A stretch of DNA of 28,823 nt from G020353115 sp964389685 (GTDB taxonomy: Bacteria; Bacteroidota; Bacteroidia; Bacteroidales; VadinHA17), in contig CAYMFM010000048.1 of the NCBI GenBank assembly GCA_964389685.1, positions 1 through 28,823 on the forward strand. The letters are read 5' to 3'. A program made the position numbers and the translations under genes. Under the pieces are notes generated by a model. It was not told the DNA's origin. It saw only the letters and a list, made by a program, of their open reading frames with translations, and did not search any database. Positions within the stretch are counted from its first letter, which is position 1. Each line of letters begins with the position of its first letter. Shown in pieces: positions 1 to 7,488 of the stretch.

Positions 1-26
1 TTTGACTTTTCGTCAGCCATAAATGG

Positions 27-49
27 CGAAAAATTCTTTGAATTTTTCG
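27..49 (-). terminator. Possible weak terminator hairpin after rSAM-1
   Basis: A perfect 9-bp inverted repeat (CGAAAAATT, 5-nt loop, AATTTTTCG) lies just past the stop codon of the minus-strand radical SAM gene. It is AT-rich and has no clean T-run, so its role as a terminator is uncertain. Confidence 0.25.
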
Positions 50-68
50 GGTTAAAACCCCATGCACA

Positions 69-1406
69 TCATATCACATCTGTTCCCTTTTTTATCAACC
101 AGAGTTTTCCAACCTCGTAGTGAAATTCATCTATCGGCAACCGGGTTGTTGTTACGCAGTTGAAAAAGTTGTATTTGGCAAAGTCATGATCGATGATCTC
201 CTCTTTCATTTCCCGGTATAGTGGTGTACCCGGCAATGGAGTCAGAATAGTATATCCCGCATAACTCACCCGGTGCGAATCAGCATAATCAGCCAGGGCC
301 TTGAAGTCATCGCGAGTATAGTAACCCGGAACAACGTAATTGCCACGCAATAGGATCCCGTTTTGGTGAAAAACACGAATAGCTTCCTCAATGATACCGG
401 CAGGTGACTTTTTTTTGTAATACGCAAGTTCTTCATCCCTGAATGATTCGAATCCACAAATAACCACTTTTAATCCCGTTCTGGCAAGTTTCTCAATAAG
501 CCCGGGGTATTTTACTGCCGTATCAGCACGGATATCCATGATGAACTCTTTTTCAATACCTTCTTCCTGAATACGGTCGAACAGCCGGTTAATAAAATCA
601 ACATTCACAATGGTGTTGGCATCTGCAAACCGGACAATTGAATAATCGATCAGTTTTAATTCCGTGATGATACTTTCCAGATCACGCTGGTAGAATTTTT
701 GTTTGAACTCGCACCAGATGGAGCAAAAAGTACATTCATACGGACAACCTTGTGACGTAAACAGGTAGGTTGACGTTTCGATGTTTTTCCCAACCCTGTA
801 AGTTGATCTCCAGCGGTTCAGGAGGCTGCGGTCAGGCATCAGAAAATCCTTCCCGGCTGCATCCCACGATGGAGTATGACCGGGTGTCCTGGTTAATCCA
901 TCTGGTGAGTTGACAAATATTCCGGGGATTTTCTGGAATGGAAAAGCCTTCTCCCGGGCTTCAACCACCTTTCGAAACGTATCACCGGCTTGTCCGGGAC
1001 AGACAATATCGATGGCCCGATCCGTGAAATCTTCAGTGCAGAGTGTGGTATGAAGTCCTCCTGCAACCGTTAAAATGGAGGGATCATATTGTTTGACGGT
1101 TCTGAATATTTCAATGGAGAAGTTGAATTCCGATGTGATGACGGTTATGCCTACGATGTCAGGATCATGCTCACGGAGTAGTTGTTGGGTTAAATCCTGT
1201 AATGGAGGTGTCGCGGGATCAAGGTCATACTCTCCTTTCATATCAAAAACCCTGACATCATGATCTTTTATTGCAGCTGCGATGGTCAGTAAACCAAGCG
1301 GTGGTCCAATGAGCTTTCTATGAATGAATGGTTTTGCCTCCTCAGGAGCGGATTCAAGGATCTGATTCTGCGGTGAACGAGGTGGATTGATTAACAGGAT
1401 CTTCAT
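69..1406 (-). CDS. B12-binding-domain radical SAM protein (rSAM-1)
   Basis: This 445-residue protein has the layout of cobalamin-binding radical SAM enzymes. An N-terminal Rossmann-like B12 domain (about residues 1-160; begins MKILLINPP, with an AGGLHT turn near 115-120) is followed by a radical SAM barrel with the cluster motif CPYECTFC (Cys221, Cys225, Cys228). The family performs radical methylations, ring formations and other difficult C-C chemistry on unreactive carbons; the substrate cannot be read from sequence. The ATG at 1404-1406 fits because the B12 domain starts at once. It is on the minus strand, downstream of the small membrane protein and separated from it by a hairpin, so it may be its own transcript. 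Its link to the plus-strand lipid/polyketide locus rests only on proximity and on similar proteins there. Family call is confident; function unknown. Confidence 0.88.
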   Translation of the reverse strand: MKILLINPPRSPQNQILESAPEEAKPFIHRKLIGPPLGLLTIAAAIKDHDVRVFDMKGEYDLDPATPPLQDLTQQLLREHDPDIVGITVITSEFNFSIEIFRTVKQYDPSILTVAGGLHTTLCTEDFTDRAIDIVCPGQAGDTFRKVVEAREKAFPFQKIPGIFVNSPDGLTRTPGHTPSWDAAGKDFLMPDRSLLNRWRSTYRVGKNIETSTYLFTSQGCPYECTFCSIWCEFKQKFYQRDLESIITELKLIDYSIVRFADANTIVNVDFINRLFDRIQEEGIEKEFIMDIRADTAVKYPGLIEKLARTGLKVVICGFESFRDEELAYYKKKSPAGIIEEAIRVFHQNGILLRGNYVVPGYYTRDDFKALADYADSHRVSYAGYTILTPLPGTPLYREMKEEIIDHDFAKYNFFNCVTTTRLPIDEFHYEVGKLWLIKKGTDVI

Positions 1407-1496
1407 GAGAGCTTAGTGATATTATTCACTTTTTCTATTTTTATTGGGATACGGGCTATTGGGTATAAGATCCGTCATCGTGGTATAAAATAACAG

Positions 1497-1521
1497 GCTG
1501 CCGGACTGAAAATCCGGCAGC
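1497..1521 (-). terminator. Hairpin, probable terminator of the small-membrane-protein transcript
   Basis: A perfect 9-bp GC-rich stem (GCTGCCGGA / TCCGGCAGC) with a 7-nt loop. Read on the minus strand it is followed by a T-rich stretch (CTGTTATTTTAT), as expected for a rho-independent terminator downstream of the desulfoferrodoxin/small membrane protein pair and upstream of rSAM-1. The rest of 1407-1708 holds no gene I can support, apart from a start-less coding-like stretch at 1589-1708 described under findings. Confidence 0.5.
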
Positions 1522-1708
1522 AGTGAATTAATAGCAAGGCTGAAAAAGGAATACCGGTTCACAGATGGAACGGCAATTCCCAAACCATTTAAAGGACTTT
1601 CTTAACAAGAAAAGCGGCCAGTTCCTTACCGCATTTGGCATACGCTTCAGCGATCCGAATACCCGTATCAAAATAGAATTTTTTTATGGTAATAGGGTTT
1701 AATAATGA

Positions 1709-2061
1709 TTAAAAGAAACTATAATACAGGGCCAGAAAGCCATGAACAATTGCGCCGGTGGCCAGGGCTATCCCGAACCTCTTGTGGCTTTTGAATGAGA
1801 TCCTGATTACTTTAAGTCCACTAAAAAGTTGGATTAGAACCAGAACCAGATTGATTATGCCAAGAACAATAATAACGATATACATGGTGAANNNNNNNNN
1901 NNNNNNNNNNNNNNNNNNNNNNNNNNNNNNNNNNNNNNNNNNNNNNNNNNNNNNNNNNNNNNNNNNNNNNNNNNNNNNNNNNNNNNNNNNNGAACCAGAA
2001 CCAGATTGATTATGCCAAGAACAATAATAACGATATACATGGTGAAAGGTTTACCGGTCAC
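1709..2061 (-). CDS. Small two-helix membrane protein, split by the assembly gap
   Basis: The reading frame enters the N run from the right and leaves it on the left. The 55 bp at 1837-1891 and 1992-2046 are identical, so merging the two copies and dropping the Ns gives one continuous 65-codon frame. It starts at GTG (2059-2061) or seven codons later at ATG (2038-2040 in the right copy) and ends at TAA (1709-1711). The product has two hydrophobic segments: a helix rich in Ile/Val/Leu right after the internal Met, and a second ending in ALYYSFF, joined by a basic loop (SFKSHKR). The GTG overlaps the TGA of the desulfoferrodoxin-like gene (GTGA), suggesting translational coupling and a joint role. 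I do not recognise the family. Coordinates include the gap and one repeat copy. Confidence 0.6.
1837..2046. repeat. 55-bp direct repeat flanking the N gap (assembly artefact)
   Basis: Positions 1837-1891 and 1992-2046 are identical over 55 bases. A length of 55 matches a common final k-mer size of short-read metagenome assemblers, so this is most simply one genomic copy represented twice. Collapsing it restores an open reading frame, which supports the artefact reading over a real tandem repeat. Confidence 0.8.
1892..1991. other. Assembly gap (100 N)
   Basis: Exactly 100 Ns, the usual placeholder for a gap of unknown size. The same 55 bp stands on both sides, so the contig ends probably overlap and the true gap is likely zero or negative in length. 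Confidence 0.95.
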
Positions 2062-2432
2062 ATCACATCGATCACTACTTCTTTCGGGCCGGCGCTTCCG
2101 TGTTTATTGCAATTGCCCTGGACAACGATTTTCGATTTTTCGTTCAATACAAATTTGTATTCCAGTGTAAAATTGCCCGCTTCAGGCCGCTCCTTTTTGT
2201 TATATTCCCAGCGTTTAACCTCTTTACCATTGATCTTAACAGAAACCCAATCGGTAAAATGAGTAGCTGAATTTCCCATGTGTTTTACATGGATGACCAC
2301 TGTAACTTCACTTCCTTTTTCAGCTTTTTCAGGTGCGGTTAACTCAACAGATGTTTTGTTTGCCATTGCCGAAACCGGAATGATTAACACCAGGGCAACT
2401 GAAAAAAGTGTCTTTAGCATTTGATTTTTCAT
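2058..2432 (-). CDS. Exported desulfoferrodoxin/superoxide-reductase-like protein
   Basis: This 124-residue protein has a signal peptide (hydrophobic stretch about residues 8-22, likely cut after AMA near 24) and a mature domain resembling the iron centre II domain of superoxide reductase. The matching elements are KHM (His51), THFTDW (His58) and CNKHG (Cys108, His111). Superoxide reductases bind iron with four His and one Cys. The His expected in the N-terminal EKH segment is missing here (the region reads APEKAEKG), so metal binding or catalysis may differ. The ATG at 2430-2432 is preferred to the GTG one codon upstream. The stop overlaps the GTG of the small membrane protein, so the pair may act together in the envelope, possibly in oxidative stress or electron transfer (inference). 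Family call good; activity uncertain. Confidence 0.75.
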   Translation of the reverse strand: MKNQMLKTLFSVALVLIIPVSAMANKTSVELTAPEKAEKGSEVTVVIHVKHMGNSATHFTDWVSVKINGKEVKRWEYNKKERPEAGNFTLEYKFVLNEKSKIVVQGNCNKHGSAGPKEVVIDVM

Positions 2433-2554
2433 CACATGAACAATTAGGTAATAGTAAAAGGATTCCGGTCAAATTTAGAAAAAAATCCCGTTCAAAGAAA
2501 TTAAAGTGATGCACAAGATTCCAACCATGTATTGTAGGTGCTTCCTGGGCTAAA

Positions 2555-4933
2555 TCAAAACTGTATTTTCCAGGTCGCCATCGGGTAGAATCCCATCTTA
2601 TAATTTTTGTGAATTTCTCCGGTATTGACATCGATCCTTTCCAGGAATACGGTGGTGTAATTTGTCCGGTACTGAAAATCCATGGCCGTTTCCATGTCGA
2701 ATTTTGGTCTGTTCCGCTTAATACCCAATCGAAGGCTTACCCTGATATAATCTTTGCGCCGGGATTCAAAAGCCCGGTCCCAATCCAGGACAATTTCCCC
2801 CAATCGTACCGTCTCTTCAACATCATATGGTACATAGGGAACACCGCCGGCCCAGGTTGCTTTCAGGCCGAAATTGAAAGCAATATCTTTCCTGTTTGGG
2901 AAAATCAGCTCATAGCCACCAATGGCATTTAAAACATAATTGCCATTAAAAGCACTGTTTCTTTTTATTCCATCATAACCCTCATAGGTGGAGTTGAACA
3001 AGGATGCTGTAATGAGGAAATAATAGTTATTGCTCAGGAACCGTTCGAATGTCAATTCAACCCCGTAATTTTCACCGGTCCCTTCGTTAACCAGGCTATC
3101 CTGCCTTTCAATAAAATATTCTGCCCCGGTATTCAGGAGGGAGTAAGCGGGATTTTTTGGCTGAACAGGAATATTAAACAATTTTTGGTAGTATGTTTCT
3201 ATTTTCAGTCTCAGGTTTTCATTCAGCAGATAATCGTATCCGAGGATCACTTGATGGCTTTTTGACATTTCGAGGTTTCGATTGGATTGAACATAGCTTC
3301 CATCTGGTTGGGGAGACAACACGAAATAGAATAAACGAGGCTGAATCTGACTGTGCAATCCGTAACCCAGGTTGATCGACTGATTAGTAATGAACTCCCA
3401 TGTAATTCCCACTCTTGGTTCAAGAGACCAGGACCCGTTAAAGGTAAGGTATTGGTAATGTACACCCATGGATGAAGAAAGACGATCCGTAAATTTATGC
3501 TGCCATTGGGTAAAAGCCCTGATCAACGATAGGTTACCCTCTGCATCGGTATCCAACCGGTAGTTCCCGTGATAGTATTGACTATCGGTAAAGCTGGTCT
3601 GGTAGATATCGTACATTCCTCCAAGAACCAGTGTATTTCTGGCATTGATTTTCCGGGTAAGCTGGGAGGTAAAGGAGTATTTCGTTTCTGATGATTGCTC
3701 TCCAGCCCAGATAAACGGGTCGGGGTTGCTCACAGTAAATGTGTCAATCCTGGTTTCAACACGGGAACCCATTATCGAAGCGGTGGTTTTTAACCGGGTT
3801 TTATTTTTAATGAAGTGGGTGTGTGTAAGGCCAATCACCCCGATATCTGATCCATTGGTAAGATCTTCTCCTGAATCATCAAATGACCAGTCGGACTGAT
3901 CCTTATCGGAATCCCATATATCAATATGACTCAGTCCGCCCATTCCGATGACGGAAAAGCTGCCGGCCCTGGTATTGGGCAGATTGATTTTTAGTGTCAG
4001 GTCCTGGTACTCTGCTGCTTCTTCCAGAGTAACCCCGAGTTTTTCAATAATCGAGACAATCGAGTATCGATAGCTGAAAAGATAGGAAGCTTTTGAGTCC
4101 TTTGAAAAGGGCCCTTCTGTTCCAAATTCTATTCCGTTCCATCCTAATTGGCCCCAGTGTTCCCGTTTTTCATTATTCCCGAACCGCATTTTAAGGTCAA
4201 ATACTCCGGCGAGCGCATTCCCGTATTCAGCGGGGAATGCACCAGTATAAAAATCGGAATTGGTTAACAGGTTGTTGTTCAGGATTGAAATGGGACCACC
4301 GGTCGTTCCGGAAGCACCGAAATGATTTGGATTCGGGATCTCAATGCCATCAAGACGCCAGAGCAGGCCAATGGAAGAATTGCCACGGATCACGATGTCA
4401 TTCCTGTTATCCCTGGCTGTCATAACCCCTGCGTAATTGGCAGCCATTCGCGCAGGATCTCCATAACTTCCAGGATACCGGTTTGTCTCTTCCACTGTAA
4501 AAGACCGTGCACTGACTGTTGCCATTTCATTAATGGGGCGGTCCTTCCTCGAATAGGCCTTTACTGTCACTTCATCCAGGGTTAATACTTTCTCTTCCAT
4601 CTCTATCTCCAGCACCATCTCTTTGGCAGAGGTGAGCTCAATTCCCGGAGTGGTTACTGCATTGTATCCAACATAGCTCACCTGAAGGTCGTATCTTCCG
4701 ATAACGATTCCTTCAAAGCGAAACTCCCCCTGGTCATTTGTAATGGTACCATGCTGGGAATCGGAACCAATAAGGATGACATTCACACCAGACAGCGGGA
4801 ATTGTGATGCTTTATCCACAACAGTCCCACGAATATTCTGTTTGAAAACAACCTGAGAAAAGCCGCTGGAAATAAAGATCCCAAGAAACAGGATAGTCAG
4901 TGGAAATGAATGGACTGATCTGGAGAATGTCAT
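2555..4933 (-). CDS. TonB-dependent outer-membrane receptor with CarboxypepD_reg-like domain
   Basis: A roughly 792-residue outer-membrane receptor. A signal peptide (ends near SGFSQ) is followed by a carboxypeptidase-regulatory-like domain (begins IRGTVVDKASQ, with GVNVILIGS and YDLQVSYVGY), then a plug domain (DEVTVKA, DIVIRGNSSIG, WRLDGIEIPNPNHFG, GAFPAEYGNALAGVFDL) and a long beta-barrel ending in a C-terminal Phe. This is the usual Bacteroidota layout for TonB-driven uptake; the ligand is unknown. I start it at the ATG at 4931-4933 because the longer frame to 4951 begins with TTG and that extension spoils the signal peptide. No SusD-like partner is adjacent, so it is not a classic polysaccharide-utilisation pair. 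It lies downstream of a strong terminator and probably has its own promoter in 4934-5088, where I see no convincing element. Confidence 0.9.
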   Translation of the reverse strand: MTFSRSVHSFPLTILFLGIFISSGFSQVVFKQNIRGTVVDKASQFPLSGVNVILIGSDSQHGTITNDQGEFRFEGIVIGRYDLQVSYVGYNAVTTPGIELTSAKEMVLEIEMEEKVLTLDEVTVKAYSRKDRPINEMATVSARSFTVEETNRYPGSYGDPARMAANYAGVMTARDNRNDIVIRGNSSIGLLWRLDGIEIPNPNHFGASGTTGGPISILNNNLLTNSDFYTGAFPAEYGNALAGVFDLKMRFGNNEKREHWGQLGWNGIEFGTEGPFSKDSKASYLFSYRYSIVSIIEKLGVTLEEAAEYQDLTLKINLPNTRAGSFSVIGMGGLSHIDIWDSDKDQSDWSFDDSGEDLTNGSDIGVIGLTHTHFIKNKTRLKTTASIMGSRVETRIDTFTVSNPDPFIWAGEQSSETKYSFTSQLTRKINARNTLVLGGMYDIYQTSFTDSQYYHGNYRLDTDAEGNLSLIRAFTQWQHKFTDRLSSSMGVHYQYLTFNGSWSLEPRVGITWEFITNQSINLGYGLHSQIQPRLFYFVLSPQPDGSYVQSNRNLEMSKSHQVILGYDYLLNENLRLKIETYYQKLFNIPVQPKNPAYSLLNTGAEYFIERQDSLVNEGTGENYGVELTFERFLSNNYYFLITASLFNSTYEGYDGIKRNSAFNGNYVLNAIGGYELIFPNRKDIAFNFGLKATWAGGVPYVPYDVEETVRLGEIVLDWDRAFESRRKDYIRVSLRLGIKRNRPKFDMETAMDFQYRTNYTTVFLERIDVNTGEIHKNYKMGFYPMATWKIQF

Positions 4934-5087
4934 GGGCGTAAACGGTATCAAAAGATTTTTTTCATTCCGTAATGCAAAAATCTCTCCATGTTTTCAAAGG
5001 AGGATGGAACCGGTTTCCCGGATTTGCACTAAAAGTAACAAAATAGTGGCAATTCAAGGTGTGAGCGATATCTTATCTCATTCCGTA

Positions 5088-5122
5088 TTAAAAAAAGACC
5101 CCGCAAACACTTTGCGAGGTCT
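5088..5122 (-). terminator. Rho-independent terminator of the beta-barrel gene
   Basis: A 12-bp stem with 3-nt loop (5096-5107 pairing with 5111-5122, one G-U pair) is followed on the minus strand by a run of seven T residues (complement of 5090-5096). It sits 22 bp beyond the stop codon of the beta-barrel gene and is the clearest terminator in the window. Confidence 0.85.
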
Positions 5123-5144
5123 AGCCTTGGATGAACACCATCCG

Positions 5145-5705
5145 TTAAAATTTGTAAGCTGCCCCAACAGTGAGATAGCTTATACCGTATCCAAGTTCCG
5201 CCATTAAGGCAAAATTTGGCTTGAAAAACCACCGTATTCCGGCGAATTCAGAATGAGCCACACCGGTGCTCTGTTCATCAACATTAACACCCGTTGGAAA
5301 GTCACCGATCTCTTTACTGCTTACAATATTGACCCCGAGGATAAGGCCGGCATAGAGATCCAGGTTATCTACCAGATCAAAATGATAGGCTCCACGAGCG
5401 CCGATAACAATGTAGGTATATTTCCATCCGTATTCATAGGTTAGGTACTCTGTCTCCCATTTCGATCCGCTGATCCCGAAATATCCACCAACACCGATAT
5501 ACCCGATGCCTAACTTATTGGTAATACCCTGCTCATAGGAGAGGGATATCGGTGGAATTCTCATCTTGTAATATTTACCGGAATATAACGCTGAGCCAAT
5601 CCCAATACCCAGATTAATCGTTTTGTCTCCTTTCTCAAACGGTTGTCCCTGAGCCATGAGCTGGACTCCGAAAACAACAACCATAATCATAGCAATTTTT
5701 TTCAT
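5145..5705 (-). CDS. Outer-membrane beta-barrel protein
   Basis: A 186-residue protein with an N-terminal signal peptide (hydrophobic residues about 4-18, likely cut near MAQGQ). The mature part has alternating aromatic/Gly-rich strands such as LGIGIGSALYSG, LGIGYIGVGGYFG and YAGLILGVN, and ends in a Phe-terminal beta-signal (YKF). This fits the small eight-stranded OmpA/OmpX-like barrel fold common in Bacteroidota. The ligand or role cannot be told. It is on the minus strand between the receptor and rSAM-2 with its own terminator, so it is probably monocistronic or the end of the rSAM-2 transcript. Confidence 0.8.
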   Translation of the reverse strand: MKKIAMIMVVVFGVQLMAQGQPFEKGDKTINLGIGIGSALYSGKYYKMRIPPISLSYEQGITNKLGIGYIGVGGYFGISGSKWETEYLTYEYGWKYTYIVIGARGAYHFDLVDNLDLYAGLILGVNIVSSKEIGDFPTGVNVDEQSTGVAHSEFAGIRWFFKPNFALMAELGYGISYLTVGAAYKF

Positions 5706-5820
5706 AATGTATAATTTTTTGGATTTTTATAAATCAACGCGTAAAGGTATAGTTTTTTATATTCGATATGCTACTTAACTTGGTAAAATTTTTCACAAAG
5801 GCTTTAAACAGGGCAAGACA

Positions 5821-7230
5821 TTACCGGTCTTGAAGCTTGCTTTTAAGTTTCCTGTTTTCACGTTGCGTGATTTTTTTCATTTGCTGTTGTGTAATGTAGG
5901 TGAAGATGGTCTTGTGAATCTTATCGCCTGTTGAATTGAAGTTTTCCGGGGTAAACTTGTTCCAATAGAACCGTGTCCTTTTCACGATCTCATTGAAGCT
6001 ATAACCTTTTTCCACAACATATTCAAGGGCTTTCATGATTTCCTGGTTTGTCATACTCGGGTGGGATACATTGGTGATGTTTGTTCTATTATCCTGCAAC
6101 TTACCCTCCTTTGACAGCCGCTGGTATAATCTTGATCCCGGCAGGGCATGAACCGGTGAAAATACCGGAAGAATATTGGTTTCCTCGCAAAATTCGTAGG
6201 TCCGATAATAGGCATCGATATCATCCTCTTCATAGCCGATGGCAAACCAGCCTGAAATGACGATACCCTGCTCCTGCATAAAAGCAATGCTCTCTTTCAT
6301 CCTGGAGATTACATCCTGGTGGTTACGAATACCCATTTTAGAAATGCTTCGGTTTTTTTCCAGCACCTTGTTATTAATGGATTCAATACCTACGGCTGCA
6401 TAAAGAAATCCAGCTTCAACTGCTTTTCGGATGACCTCCTGTCCTTTTTTTGTTGTTGCCGCATCCAGATTAGCCTGGCCAGTCCAGTAATTTCTTTTTT
6501 TCAGCTTTAAAATCCGGTCGAATAATTCCAGGTAATAACCATACGTGGATGGTCTGCCGAATACCGTATCATCCAGGAGATAATAATATCCTGTAAAACC
6601 GGCAATTTCATTCACCACCTCCTCGACAGGTCGCATTCTGTATTTGCTTCCAAATAAGGTAGTCACTGTACAAAAGTCACAATCTATCGGGCATCCCCTG
6701 GAAGCATAAACCATATCGAAGGTGTATTTTCTTTTAAACAAACTTCTGTTGGGTTTTGGAAGACCTTTCAGGTTAGGCATTTCATCGAGCTGGTAGTATG
6801 TTCTCCCTTGCGGATCAAATGGAGAAGGGGAACAAACATAAAAATCCTTCAACCTATCGTTTTGCAGATCCTGGAGTAATTTGGGCCACAATGTCTCCGC
6901 TTCTCCGATAACCACACTATCTGCATGTTCAATCGCCTTAAAAGGAACAAAAGAAACCTGCGGGCCGCCAAGGACAACCGTTACATTTCTTTTACGAAAC
7001 TCATCTGCGATACGGTATGCTATATCTTCAGCAGAAAGCCTGATGCTAATACCGACAAGATCAACGGGTTTATCATAGTTGATTTCAGAGAAATCCATCA
7101 GCATATCAATAAACTCATAATCATGGTCCGGTGCTGTACCAGCCAGAATCGGCAGAGATAAAGGCATAAAGGGTTCCCGGTTCTTCAACGGATCGTTCGG
7201 GTTTGCAGATAAAATAAGCTTAATTTTCAT
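5821..7230 (-). CDS. B12-binding-domain radical SAM protein (rSAM-2)
   Basis: A 469-residue cobalamin-type radical SAM protein. The B12-binding domain covers about residues 1-140 (VDLVGISI, VTVVLGGPQVSF, HADSVVIGEAE near 102-112). The radical SAM domain carries CPIDCDFC (Cys180, Cys184, Cys187) after VYASRG, then a C-terminal helical region. It is transcribed divergently from the first gene of the plus-strand locus and shares with it the string EHADSVVIGEAE, so the two are related enzymes around a common 225-bp promoter region. That arrangement suggests co-regulation and a part in the same pathway, but this is inference. The B12 domain of this branch often lacks the classic DxHxxG His, and I do not see that motif here. 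Reaction unknown. Confidence 0.88.
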   Translation of the reverse strand: MKIKLILSANPNDPLKNREPFMPLSLPILAGTAPDHDYEFIDMLMDFSEINYDKPVDLVGISIRLSAEDIAYRIADEFRKRNVTVVLGGPQVSFVPFKAIEHADSVVIGEAETLWPKLLQDLQNDRLKDFYVCSPSPFDPQGRTYYQLDEMPNLKGLPKPNRSLFKRKYTFDMVYASRGCPIDCDFCTVTTLFGSKYRMRPVEEVVNEIAGFTGYYYLLDDTVFGRPSTYGYYLELFDRILKLKKRNYWTGQANLDAATTKKGQEVIRKAVEAGFLYAAVGIESINNKVLEKNRSISKMGIRNHQDVISRMKESIAFMQEQGIVISGWFAIGYEEDDIDAYYRTYEFCEETNILPVFSPVHALPGSRLYQRLSKEGKLQDNRTNITNVSHPSMTNQEIMKALEYVVEKGYSFNEIVKRTRFYWNKFTPENFNSTGDKIHKTIFTYITQQQMKKITQRENRKLKSKLQDR

Positions 7231-7410
7231 AGTACACTGTCTCAGAGGTAACGATACATGGGATTGGTTTATGGATCTCCAGGGTTTTAATAGTCACTTT
7301 TGAATCACAAAAATAATTTTCTTGTGGAATTTTCCTGAATGTAAACAAATCAATATTTTTACAGCCTGGAAATATCATTTTTTTTAAAAAGGGTATCTTT
7401 TGATGAGAGA

Positions 7411-7443
7411 TTGAACTAACCGTTTGAAAGATAATTAGTTTTG
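7411..7443 (+). promoter_or_regulatory. Candidate Bacteroidota promoter for the biosynthetic locus
   Basis: TAGTTTTG at 7436-7443 matches the Bacteroidota -7 element TAnnTTTG. ATTG ending at 7413 is a fair -33 element with a 22-bp spacer. Transcription would start near 7450, which leaves almost no leader before the ATG at 7456 and supports the ATG at 7489 as the true start of the first gene. The divergent region 7231-7455 holds no gene. Confidence 0.4.
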
Positions 7444-7488
7444 TAAACAGGAGCGATGCCGGACTATGAACATGAGGGAACGGGATGC

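Noticed and set aside
1758..2009. Plus-strand frame through the N run
   Set aside because: It is antisense to the reconstructed small membrane protein and only looks open because the Ns carry no stops.
2344..2631. 95-codon minus-strand frame
   Set aside because: It overlaps both the desulfoferrodoxin-like gene and the receptor end in another frame and has no recognisable domain; treated as a shadow.
2555..4951. Longer TonB receptor start at 4951
   Set aside because: The codon at 4949-4951 is TTG on the minus strand, and an ATG six codons later gives a better signal peptide.
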